From assembly GCF_018310535.1 (NCBI RefSeq), contig NZ_CP074102.1:5580001-5644000 (forward strand): DNA of 64,000 nt, given 5' to 3'. Position numbers and translations under genes: made by a program. The notes beneath the pieces are model-generated. The model saw only the letters and a program-made list of their open reading frames with translations. It was not told the DNA's origin and searched no databases. Source of the DNA: Streptomyces mirabilis (GTDB taxonomy: Bacteria; Actinomycetota; Actinomycetes; Streptomycetales; Streptomycetaceae). Of this stretch, positions 46,373 to 55,147 are shown piece by piece; position 1 is the first letter of the stretch, and every line of letters begins with the position of its first letter.

Positions 46373-47323
46373 CTACGCGGAGGTCCGCGCGGTGGTCGCC
46401 GCGATGGTTTCCAGCGAGCTGATGAGCAGGTCCCACAGGCGCTCGGTGTGCAGCTTCGTCGCCACGGAGGTGTTCGCCGGGCCGGAGCGGCCGCGGAAGT
46501 CGGTGACCGTCATGCCGTAGGTCGCCGTACCCCGCAGCTCGACCTCGACATGGGCCGGCGTGACCTCCATCAGGCTCGGGTCGATGGCCCGGCCGACCGC
46601 GCACGCGTCGTGGATCGTGGCCATCGCGCCGTGCACCTTGCCGACGTTGGCGTTGTAGTGGTCGAGGAGATCGACGACGAACCGGGACACGGGTGTGCCC
46701 AACGCCCCGATACGGGACAGCAGTTCAGGTGTGGCGGCGGCCTGTGCCGTCAGATCGAGACCGACCATGGTCAGGGGCCAGCCCGCCGAGAAGACGACCG
46801 CGGCCGCCTCGGGGTCGGCGTGGATGTTGAACTCGGCCGCCGGTGTGATGTTGCCGCGGGTGTACGACCCGCCCATCAGGACGACCTCCTTGACCAGTTC
46901 GGCGATACGGGGCTCCCGGCGCAGCGCCAGCGCGATGTTGGTCAGGGGCGCGGTGGGGACGAGGGTGATCTCACCGGGGTGGGCGAGGACCGTCTCGATG
47001 ATCAGATCGACGGCGTGCCGGGGGTCGGTCTCCATGGCCGGAGGGATGAAGGCGGGGCCGTCCATTCCGGTGTCCCCGTGGATCTCGGCGGCGAGGGTCT
47101 GGTCCCGGACGAGGGGACCGCCGGCACCGGCCGCGACCGGTACGCCGCGCAGGCCCGCCAGGGTGCAGACCTGCCGGGCGTTCAGGGTGACCTTCTCGAT
47201 GGTCTGGTTGCCCGCGACGGTCGTGACGGCGACGATCTCGACGTCGGGGTTCCCGGCGGCGAGCAGGATGGCGATGGCGTCGTCGAGCCCGGGGTCGCAG
47301 TCGATGATGATCTTCTTGGGCAT
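46373..47323 (-). CDS. Nucleoside hydrolase (inosine-uridine preferring type)
   Basis: A 316-aa enzyme of typical length. The Ca2+-binding N-terminal signature is IIIDCDPGLDDAIAILLAAG (the D-x-D-x-G-x-D-D motif). Downstream are VPVAAGAGGPL, EITLVPTAPLTNIALAL, and the active-site His region TIHDACAVGRAIDPSLM. It hydrolyses the N-glycosidic bond of nucleosides to base plus ribose, for salvage. ATG at 47323 fits the family N-terminus. Convergent with the ABC permease, separated by 22 bases, with no obvious hairpin. Confidence 0.93.
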   Translation of the reverse strand: MPKKIIIDCDPGLDDAIAILLAAGNPDVEIVAVTTVAGNQTIEKVTLNARQVCTLAGLRGVPVAAGAGGPLVRDQTLAAEIHGDTGMDGPAFIPPAMETDPRHAVDLIIETVLAHPGEITLVPTAPLTNIALALRREPRIAELVKEVVLMGGSYTRGNITPAAEFNIHADPEAAAVVFSAGWPLTMVGLDLTAQAAATPELLSRIGALGTPVSRFVVDLLDHYNANVGKVHGAMATIHDACAVGRAIDPSLMEVTPAHVEVELRGTATYGMTVTDFRGRSGPANTSVATKLHTERLWDLLISSLETIAATTARTSA

Positions 47324-47445
47324 GGGCGTCCTTCGGGGTGGGACGGGATGCGGACCGGATCACTGAGAACAGCATGCGCCAGGCCCACCCTGCCCTGGTC
47401 GGCCACACACCACTCCTGTCGGCCCCACCCCGCCCCTGTCGCGAA

Positions 47446-47493
47446 GGCTCACCTCAGCCGATGCGAGGTGGCTCACCTCAGCGGATGCGAGGT
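47446..47493. repeat. 24-bp tandem duplication across the end of the DUF1876 gene
   Basis: The unit ggctcacctcagcsgatgcg plus aggt occurs twice in direct repeat (47446-47469 and 47470-47493) with one mismatch. The second copy contains the last codons and stop of the leftward DUF1876 gene; the first lies just beyond the stop. A recent local duplication, without effect on the protein. Confidence 0.75.
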
Positions 47494-47781
47494 CCTCCCC
47501 GACGCCTCGTCGATCTCGTCGTGCGCCTTGGTCAACAGCTTCATCGCCAGTTCGTTGAGCGCCCGCGCGCCCGCGACCTCCTCGCCGACTCTCGGCTGGT
47601 TGGAGTCGGAGGGGTGGCGGCTGGCGTACCCGTGAGCGCGTACCTCGTTCCCGTCGGGGAGCCGGAGGAGAGCGGCGGCGCGGGTGCGGTGGTCGTCCTC
47701 CTCGAACTCGATCTCGACGTGCCAGCCGACGGCGGTCCGTGTCTGCGCGGCGGCCGGTTGCGACTGTGTCGTCTGTGTCAT
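47473..47781 (-). CDS. DUF1876 domain protein
   Basis: A 102-aa cytosolic protein. Residues about 18-102 match the DUF1876 family (WHVEIEFEEDDHRTRAAALL, VRAHGYASRHPSDSNQPRVG, ALNELAMKLLTKAHDEIDEA), a small dsRBD-like alpha/beta fold common in actinobacteria with no assigned function. GGAGGTGATCGC just before the ATG at 47781 decides the start; the frame is open upstream to 48000 but does not look coding. Confidence 0.85.
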   Translation of the reverse strand: MTQTTQSQPAAAQTRTAVGWHVEIEFEEDDHRTRAAALLRLPDGNEVRAHGYASRHPSDSNQPRVGEEVAGARALNELAMKLLTKAHDEIDEASGRTSHPLR

Positions 47782-48430
47782 TGCGATCACCTCCGAGGCG
47801 GGCCCCGGCCCCTGATACGGGCCTCGGCACCTACTACCAGAGTGTGCTTCTTCCCCCGACTCCGCACGGGATGACGCCCGATGGCGACAAAGGGTGACCG
47901 GACGACTACGAACCGCCCGCGCCAAGCCCGTTGAACCAGTGAGGGGCCGGCTATCGGCGCGGTCGGTGGCCGTGACACCTGTGCAACTGACGATCGCCAA
48001 GGGCGCGGTAGAACTTTCCCTGCTTCATCAAGGCCCCGCGCACGGCGCGGGCGCGCGCCGCCTCTGCGGCGCGGCCTGCCTCCTGTCTTCGCCCCGGCCG
48101 GCCGCGCCCGGCGGCGCGCTAGGTGGAGCGGGCAAGCGCCGGCAGGTCAGCACAGTCCGGCAGCGAGTGCACCGGCATCGCCAAGCGGTTTACGTGACAC
48201 GAGCGCGGCCGTCTGCGGCCATGGTCGTAGTGCTGTCGAGACAGGCCGGCTGCGGCGGGGGTGGCGTCCGGGCCGAGCGACGAGGCCGCGCGGAAAGGCC
48301 GTGGGGCCGAGCGCCGTACCGCCGCCGTCACGGATGCGGCAGCGTGAGCGGATCATTGCTGAGACCTTGGCTGAGGGGGAGCTGCTGCTGCCGCGCAGTG
48401 GCTGAGCCTGGCGTGGGCGCTCCGCGAGGT
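47782..48430. other. Gene-free region
   Basis: About 650 bases without a supported gene. There is a cluster of GC-rich inverted sequences around 48030-48120 (for example GCGCGGGCGCGCGC and GGCCGGCCGCGCC) that may terminate converging transcripts. The part next to 47782 holds the DUF1876 promoter. Confidence 0.4.
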
Positions 48431-49462
48431 TCAGGAATCATCGCCTCCGGCGTTTCGCCGATAAGTACGGATGATCACGAGCGTCGAGAAGATCACGAGG
48501 ATCAGAGCCGTCGATGCCGAGATGAGTCTCCAGTTCAGCGAGCTTGGCTGATCATCGCTTGAAAGGACTGCCGCGGCCATGCCTGGCCCCTTCGGGAAGG
48601 TGATTCGAGCTCCATGCGTCACCTCCAACAACCCGCTTTTCAACGTAAGGGAGACGTCCCACGGGCCGTCCGTGACCTGATCGGTCACGATGACGTTCAC
48701 CGACGCGGACTGGCCGGGCGCCAGGCTCTTTCCGGAGTCAACCGGGTAGGGCCCGGCGCTGATGTTTCCGGATACCTGGGACATCTTCAGGGCGCCGGTG
48801 AGGTCCAGAGCACGGCCACCGGTGTTGTGGACCTTGGCGTGTACGACGGCGCGCCCACTGACATCACGCTCAGCCGTCATGTTGTCCACCGTGAATCGGG
48901 CACGCGGCGGGTTGTTGCCACCCACCGAGAGGTAGAGCCGGATTCCGGTGCGGCTGACCAAGGTGATGCCGCTGCCCAGGTCGCGACCGCTGACCTGCGC
49001 CCATACGACGCCGTATCGCTCGCCGGGGGCAGCGTCCTTCGGAATGGCGATGGTCACGGTGTCTCGGGCTCTGGAGTGAGCGGGGATGTCCAGGCTCAGC
49101 CGACCGGGCTTGATCCAGGTGGTGAGCTCGTTACCGGTGTTTCCGGCAGCGCCGACGAAGGAACCCCGGCGGATATCAGCGGCGCCAGGGTAGACCGCGA
49201 CATGCAAGACGTCGGCCGATTTGTTCGACACTTCGATGCGCCGCTTCACGGTGACACCGGGTTTTAGGCTGTCGACGATGTACTGCCTTGCCCGTGGGTC
49301 TTTGACGAGGTCGGCAGGGACATCGACGAGCCGAATTCCCACGGCGTCCGGGGGGTTCGGTCGCTGTACCGGATCCGATACGAGGGATGTGGCCGAAGCG
49401 GTGCTGGTGACCAGGGCAAGCGCCATGGCCACCAACACCGCGAGGGAAGAGAACCTGGGCAC
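48431..49462 (-). CDS. Secreted, C-terminally anchored beta-sandwich protein (DUF916-like)
   Basis: A 343-aa protein. Signal peptide cut near TASA. The mature part has two Ig-like beta domains: KPGVTVKRRIEVSNKSADVL, VTIAIPKDAAPGERYGVVWA (domain 1), and ARFTVDNMTAERDVSGRAVV, GRALDLTGALKMSQVSGNIS (domain 2). One transmembrane helix (ISASTALILVIFSTLVII) and a short basic tail follow. The layout resembles the DUF916-containing cell-surface proteins that pair with WxL proteins in Gram-positives. It lies 44 bases downstream of a WxL-like gene. The relation is structural inference. Confidence 0.7.
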   Translation of the reverse strand: MPRFSSLAVLVAMALALVTSTASATSLVSDPVQRPNPPDAVGIRLVDVPADLVKDPRARQYIVDSLKPGVTVKRRIEVSNKSADVLHVAVYPGAADIRRGSFVGAAGNTGNELTTWIKPGRLSLDIPAHSRARDTVTIAIPKDAAPGERYGVVWAQVSGRDLGSGITLVSRTGIRLYLSVGGNNPPRARFTVDNMTAERDVSGRAVVHAKVHNTGGRALDLTGALKMSQVSGNISAGPYPVDSGKSLAPGQSASVNVIVTDQVTDGPWDVSLTLKSGLLEVTHGARITFPKGPGMAAAVLSSDDQPSSLNWRLISASTALILVIFSTLVIIRTYRRNAGGDDS

Positions 49463-49506
49463 AGGGCTTTACGGTTTCCTTTTTTGCGGTAAGGACGTAC
49501 GAGGTC

Positions 49507-50034
49507 TCAGGCGACGGAGTGGGTGATCGTCGAGCTGTACGTTCCCGCCAGCGCGTTCGCGGGGATGGTGAGATGGATCGTCGGGTTCCAGGTGGCCGAG
49601 TTGATGCCACTCACGCCGGTGGCCACCTGGACGGGGCCAGGGGGATAGAGCGGGTTCAAGTCGCTCGCGGTGACAGTGGCGGTGCCGCTGACCGAGGCCG
49701 ACGGTGTGGTGTAACTGCTGGAACCGGCAGCGGATACGGAGATGCTCTGGGGGCCGGTGAAGTCGACTGCGCTTGCCGTGGCGGTCCAGCCCGCGGTGCC
49801 GCCTCGACCGTCTGTCACCGTGACGTTGCCCAACTGGCTGGAAACCGATTGCGGACTGCCGCTGACGCCGACGGTGCCGAGATTTACGGGCCCCGTCGGG
49901 ACACTGATGTCGAGCGTCCCTGACGAGACCTGGACGGTGACCGGCGTGTCCGCCGCCGAAGCCGGCATCGGGGACGCCAGTACTGCCACCGCCGCTCCGG
50001 CAATCAAGGGGCTGATGACGCTACGAATTCTCAT
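49507..50034 (-). CDS. Secreted WxL-like surface protein
   Basis: A 175-aa protein. Signal peptide MRIRSVISPLIAGAAVAVLA, cut near ASA. The mature part is all beta: VTVQVSSGTLDISVPTGPVN, LGNVTVTDGRGGTAGWTATA, and C-terminal ATWNPTIHLTIPANALAGTY with STITHSVA. The C-terminal signature and the 'GGTAGWTATAS' motif are like WxL-domain proteins, which bind peptidoglycan non-covalently. It is the upstream gene of a two-gene operon with the DUF916-like protein. Family membership was judged by eye. Confidence 0.7.
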   Translation of the reverse strand: MRIRSVISPLIAGAAVAVLASPMPASAADTPVTVQVSSGTLDISVPTGPVNLGTVGVSGSPQSVSSQLGNVTVTDGRGGTAGWTATASAVDFTGPQSISVSAAGSSSYTTPSASVSGTATVTASDLNPLYPPGPVQVATGVSGINSATWNPTIHLTIPANALAGTYSSTITHSVA

Positions 50035-50265
50035 GGGTGCGACCTCGCTTGGCGACCGGGGGAGGTTGGGGCGGCACGGCAGGGGCCGATGCGCAATTGC
50101 ACGTTAGGGGGAGCATGATCAAGAAGCGCACGGACTCCATTGCGTGGAGGCTCGATCCACTCGCACGGCGGAGTTTGGGGGCGGCTGACGCGGCCATGAC
50201 CGCGAGCACCACCAAGGACAGTCCCGACACCGACTCTCCGCTCGTGGTCTGCGGTGCAGTGATGA

Positions 50266-50496
50266 ACTCTCTACGACGAGTACGCGTTGCCCACGGGCGC
50301 CAGAGTGCCGGCAGATGTCTTCATCCATCTCGACGAAGTCCCGGACGCCGTGGTGCTGGCCGAGGTCATTGCGATGCCGCAGGGAATGGAGCTGCCCGCC
50401 CTCGGGGCCCGCGTCGAGGGTCAGGTCCTCTGGCGCGCCGAGCACAACCGCCAGGTGAAGGTCGGGCTCGACGAGTGGACGACGATCAACGAGTGA
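50266..50496 (+). pseudogene. 3' remnant of a conserved gene (S1-like/OB protein)
   Basis: From 50266 the frame reads LYDEYALPTGARVPADVFIH, LDEVPDAVVLAEVIAMPQGM, ARVEGQVLWRAEHNRQVKVG, LDEWTTINE and stops at 50494-50496. This is clearly protein-like with an OB-type beta pattern, but two TGA codons lie right before it and no good start is available (only TTG 50287). It looks like the C-terminal part of a gene whose front was lost. Divergent from the WxL-like operon. Confidence 0.5.
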
Positions 50497-50699
50497 TCAT
50501 CTCCGGGCCGTTCCTGGGCCGTGCGAGGTCGCTCGGCGGTGACCGGCGACCACGACCAGTGACAGGTCGGCCACCGGCACGGTCGGTGAACGGCCAGGTC
50601 ACGGCCCCCCGGCCGAACGGGTTTCCTTCGAGGGGTAGCCGTCAGGCAAGATGGGGTGTATCTGCCCACTGCCGATTTCAAGCGTCCGGACGGTTTCTC
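50497..50699. other. Spacer before ettA
   Basis: About 200 bases with no gene. The sequence 50641-50699 should contain the ettA ribosome-binding region; no strong Shine-Dalgarno sequence is seen before the TTG start. Confidence 0.35.
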
Positions 50700-52364
50700 T
50701 TGGCTGAGTTCATTTACACCATGCGCAAGACGCGCAAGGCGCACGGCGACAAGGTGATTCTCGACGACGTCACCTTGAGCTTCCTGCCGGGTGCGAAGAT
50801 CGGTGTGGTCGGTCCGAACGGTGCTGGTAAGTCCACCGTTCTCAAGATCATGGCGGGGCTCGAGCAGCCCTCCAACGGCGACGCGTTCCTGTCGCCCGGG
50901 TACAGCGTCGGGATGCTGCTGCAGGAGCCGCCGCTCGACGAGTCCAAGACCGTTCTGGAGAACGTCCAGGACGGCGCCGCCGAGATCATGGGCAAGCTCA
51001 AGCGCTTCAACGAGGTCGCCGAGCTGATGGCGACCGACTACTCGGACGCGCTGCTGGACGAGATGGGCAAGCTCCAGGAGGACCTGGACCACGCCAACGC
51101 GTGGGACCTGGACGCTCAGCTGGAGCAGGCCATGGACGCCCTGGGCTGCCCGCCCGGCGACTGGCCGGTCACCAACCTCTCCGGTGGTGAGAAGCGCCGC
51201 GTCGCGCTGTGCAAGCTGCTGATCGAGGCGCCCGACCTGCTGCTCCTCGACGAGCCCACCAACCACCTGGACGCCGAGTCCGTGCAGTGGCTGGAGCAGC
51301 ACCTCGCGAAGTACCCCGGCACCGTCGTCGCCGTCACCCACGACCGGTACTTCCTCGACAACGTCGCCGGCTGGATCCTTGAGCTCGACCGCGGCCGCGC
51401 CATCGGCTACGAGGGCAACTACTCGACGTACCTGGAGAGCAAGGCCTCCCGCCTCAAGGTCGAGGGCCAGAAGGACGCCAAGCGCGCCAAGCGGCTCAAG
51501 GAAGAGCTCGAGTGGGTGCGGTCCAACGCCAAGGGTCGGCAGGCCAAGTCCAAGGCGCGTCTGGCGCGCTACGAGGAGATGGCGGCCGAGGCCGACAAGA
51601 TGCGGAAGCTGGACTTCGAGGAGATCCAGATCCCGCCGGGCCCGCGTCTGGGTTCCATCGTCGTCGAGGTCAACAACCTCTCCAAGGCCTTCGGGGAGAA
51701 GGTCCTCATCGACGACCTCTCCTTCACGCTGCCGCGTAACGGGATCGTCGGCGTCATCGGCCCGAACGGCGCCGGCAAGACCACGCTCTTCAAGATGATC
51801 CAGGGACTCGAGACGCCGGACTCCGGCACGATCAAGGTCGGCGAGACCGTCAAGATCAGTTACGTCGACCAGAGCCGCGAGAACATCGACCCGAAGAAGT
51901 CGCTGTGGGCCGTCGTCTCGGACGAGCTGGACTACATCAATGTGGGCCAGGTCGAGATGCCGTCGCGCGCGTACGTCTCCGCCTTCGGGTTCAAGGGCCC
52001 CGACCAGCAGAAGCCGGCCGGTGTCCTCTCCGGCGGTGAGCGCAACCGGCTCAACCTCGCCCTCACCCTCAAGCAGGGCGGCAACCTGCTGCTCCTCGAC
52101 GAGCCGACCAACGACCTCGACGTCGAGACGCTGTCCTCGCTCGAGAACGCGCTGCTGGAGTTCCCGGGTGCGGCCGTGGTCGTCTCCCACGACCGCTGGT
52201 TCCTGGACCGGGTCGCGACGCACATCCTCGCCTACGAGGGTGACTCGAAGTGGTTCTGGTTCGAGGGCAACTTCGAGTCGTACGAGAAGAACAAGATCGA
52301 GCGCCTCGGTGCGGACGCCGCGCGCCCGCACCGTGCCACCTACAAGAAGCTGACCCGGGGCTGA
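50700..52364 (+). CDS. ettA: Energy-dependent translational throttle protein EttA (ABC-F)
   Basis: A 554-aa ABC-F protein with two ATPase domains and no membrane helix. Domain 1: GPNGAGKSTVLKIMAGLEQP, LSGGEKRRVALCKLL, LLLLDEPTNHLDAES. Domain 2: IGPNGAGKTTLFKMIQGLET, LSGGERNRLNLALTL, LLLLDEPTNDLDVET. The linker (EGQKDAKRAKRLKEELEWVR, RYEEMAAEADKMRKLDFEEI) has the arm and P-site-tRNA-interaction region of EttA. It binds the ribosomal E site and gates the first elongation step by ADP/ATP ratio. TTG at 50700 gives the known AEFIYTMRKTRKAHGDKVIL start. Confidence 0.95.
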   Translation: MAEFIYTMRKTRKAHGDKVILDDVTLSFLPGAKIGVVGPNGAGKSTVLKIMAGLEQPSNGDAFLSPGYSVGMLLQEPPLDESKTVLENVQDGAAEIMGKLKRFNEVAELMATDYSDALLDEMGKLQEDLDHANAWDLDAQLEQAMDALGCPPGDWPVTNLSGGEKRRVALCKLLIEAPDLLLLDEPTNHLDAESVQWLEQHLAKYPGTVVAVTHDRYFLDNVAGWILELDRGRAIGYEGNYSTYLESKASRLKVEGQKDAKRAKRLKEELEWVRSNAKGRQAKSKARLARYEEMAAEADKMRKLDFEEIQIPPGPRLGSIVVEVNNLSKAFGEKVLIDDLSFTLPRNGIVGVIGPNGAGKTTLFKMIQGLETPDSGTIKVGETVKISYVDQSRENIDPKKSLWAVVSDELDYINVGQVEMPSRAYVSAFGFKGPDQQKPAGVLSGGERNRLNLALTLKQGGNLLLLDEPTNDLDVETLSSLENALLEFPGAAVVVSHDRWFLDRVATHILAYEGDSKWFWFEGNFESYEKNKIERLGADAARPHRATYKKLTRG

Positions 52365-52370
52365 TCGATC

Positions 52371-52781
52371 TTGCGGCACATCTACCGCTGCCCGCTGCGC
52401 TGGGCGGACATGGACGCGTACGGCCACGTCAACAACGCGGTCTTCCTCCGCTACCTGGAGGAAGCACGTATCGACTTCCTGACCCGCCCGGACAAGCAGT
52501 TCAAGCAGGGGTCCGTGGTGGCGCGCCACGAGATCGACTACAAGCGGCAGCTCGTCCACCGGCGCGAGCCGGTGGACATCGAGCTGTGGATCACCCAGAT
52601 AAGGGCCGCGGCCTTCACGATCACGTACGAGGTCAAGGACACGGACCAGCTCTACGTCCGGGCCGCGACCGTGGTCGTGCCGTTCGACTTCGAGGCCCAG
52701 CGCCCGCGCCGCCTCACCGCCGAGGAGCGCGAGTTTCTGGAGGAGTACCGGGACGACCAGGACGAGGCCGTCGCGGCATGA
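52371..52781 (+). CDS. Acyl-CoA thioesterase (4HBT hot-dog fold)
   Basis: A 136-aa hot-dog protein. The N-terminal active-site region is RWADMDAYGHVNNAVFLRYL, with the catalytic Asp preceding the HVNN helix, as in 4-hydroxybenzoyl-CoA/YbgC-type thioesterases. It is six bases after ettA and starts at TTG 52371. Its stop overlaps the next start (ATGA). Probably hydrolyses short or medium acyl-CoA in the cytosol; the substrate is unknown. Confidence 0.88.
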   Translation: MRHIYRCPLRWADMDAYGHVNNAVFLRYLEEARIDFLTRPDKQFKQGSVVARHEIDYKRQLVHRREPVDIELWITQIRAAAFTITYEVKDTDQLYVRAATVVVPFDFEAQRPRRLTAEEREFLEEYRDDQDEAVAA

Positions 52782-53473
52782 CCGTGACCGCGTTGCACCT
52801 CACCGACGAGGGGGAGGCGGCGGACCTCGCCGCCTTCCTCGCCCGGCTGATCCACTACGACCGTGCCGCCGCCGTACGCCTCCAGGCGTCCGGCACCGCG
52901 CTCGCGGTCTTCGGCCGGCCGCCGTCGTTCGAGGTCCTCGCGATCCGTACGGCGCGGCTCGCCAAGCCGTACGAGAACGGTCTCGACGTCACACTCGACG
53001 TGACCGTCTCCGCCGGTGAACTCCTGGAGTCCATCGACGAGTCGGCGGCCACCGTCAGCGTTCCCGGGGCGGTCACCGGGCCGCCGTGGGCCGGGGTCCT
53101 CCCGCCCCGCGGAGGCTGGCAGCCGGAGCCGGGACTGCCCGGACCGGACGCCGTACGCGCGATGGTCGCCACCGCGGTCGCCGAATTCCGGTCCCGTACA
53201 CAGGAGTTGGCGCCCGAGGCCCGTACCCGCGCCGAACTCGACCGCATAGGACGGGAGATCTGGTCCCGGCCGATCGGTGACACCGGCCTTCAGGTACGAG
53301 CCGTGCACGCGGCGCAGTCGCTCGGGTTCCTGCTGCCGGTGCGTCAGGCCGACCCGGGTGAGAGCCCGTTGGGGCTGTACTCGTCCGGGGCGTGGCTGCG
53401 GCTGCGTACGCCCTACGGATCGATCGCCGTCCGCCGGGCGGGACTCGGGGCACTGGACGTCAGCGTCCGCTGA
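52778..53473 (+). CDS. Conserved hypothetical protein
   Basis: A 231-aa cytosolic protein, translationally coupled to the thioesterase (ATGA at 52778). No catalytic motif is recognised. Segments such as LTDEGEAADLAAFLARLIHY, DRAAAVRLQASGTALAVFGR, PSFEVLAIRTARLAK and AVHAAQSLGFLLPVRQ suggest an alpha/beta fold. No signal peptide or membrane helix. A conserved Streptomyces protein beside ettA and the thioesterase; function unknown. The upstream extension of the frame (to 52250) is antisense-like noise. Confidence 0.75.
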   Translation: MTVTALHLTDEGEAADLAAFLARLIHYDRAAAVRLQASGTALAVFGRPPSFEVLAIRTARLAKPYENGLDVTLDVTVSAGELLESIDESAATVSVPGAVTGPPWAGVLPPRGGWQPEPGLPGPDAVRAMVATAVAEFRSRTQELAPEARTRAELDRIGREIWSRPIGDTGLQVRAVHAAQSLGFLLPVRQADPGESPLGLYSSGAWLRLRTPYGSIAVRRAGLGALDVSVR

Positions 53474-53561
53474 TTCCCCGTCCTCGCGCGATGGATCCCC
53501 CGTCCTCGAGCGATGAATTCCCCAGCCCCGATCGGCTCGATCCCCCGGCCCCCGACCGCTC

Positions 53562-53966
53562 TCAGCCGGCCGTGTTGATCATCGACGCCGCCGCGTACGT
53601 CAGGTAGTTCCACAGCGTGTGCTCGTGCTCCTCGGAGAGGCCGAGCTCGTCGACGGCCACGCGCATGTGCGCCAGCCAGGCGTCGTGCGCCGCCTGGTCG
53701 ACGGCGAACGGGGCGTGCCGCATCCGCAGCCGGGGGTGACCGCGGTTGTCGCTGTACGTCGTCGGGCCGCCCCAGTACTGGATCAGGAACAGCGTGAAGC
53801 GCTCCTCGGCCGGGCCCAGGTCCTCTTCGGGGTACATGGCCCGCAGCAGCGGGTCCTCGGCCACTCCCTCGTAGAAACGGTGCACGAGGCGCCGGAAGGT
53901 CTCCTCGCCGCCGACCTGCTCGTAGAAGGTCTGCTCCTGAAGCGTGCCGCGCCGAATTTCTTTCAC
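53562..53966 (-). CDS. glbO: Truncated hemoglobin (group II, trHbO)
   Basis: A 134-aa 2-on-2 globin. It shows TFYEQVGGEETFRRLVHRFY, the CD/E region MYPEEDLGPAEERFTLFLIQ, YWGGPTTYSDNRGHPRLRMR with the proximal HAPF His, and the W of trHbO (DAWLAHMRVAVDEL). Group II trHbs bind O2/NO and protect actinobacterial respiration. The GTG at 53966 (MKEIRRGTLQEQ) was chosen to keep the pre-A region; no clear Shine-Dalgarno was assessed. Confidence 0.92.
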   Translation of the reverse strand: MKEIRRGTLQEQTFYEQVGGEETFRRLVHRFYEGVAEDPLLRAMYPEEDLGPAEERFTLFLIQYWGGPTTYSDNRGHPRLRMRHAPFAVDQAAHDAWLAHMRVAVDELGLSEEHEHTLWNYLTYAAASMINTAG

Positions 53967-54079
53967 CTCACCATCGTCTCAGACCGGGTGACCGAGGACG
54001 CAAGGCTTAGGACCAGCGGCCCAGCGCCCCAGCGGGTGCGGCACTCGCCTCGCGGCCCGTCCCGCCGCACAGTGGAGGT

Positions 54080-55102
<1,023 letters not shown>

Positions 55103-55147
55103 CTCCTGTCGTGAATCCCGCTGTGGCCCCTGCCGCGACCTCCGCCG

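Noticed and set aside
50421..52559. 712-aa open frame antisense to ettA
   Set aside because: Val/Arg/Leu/Asp-skewed shadow of a highly conserved ABC-F gene.
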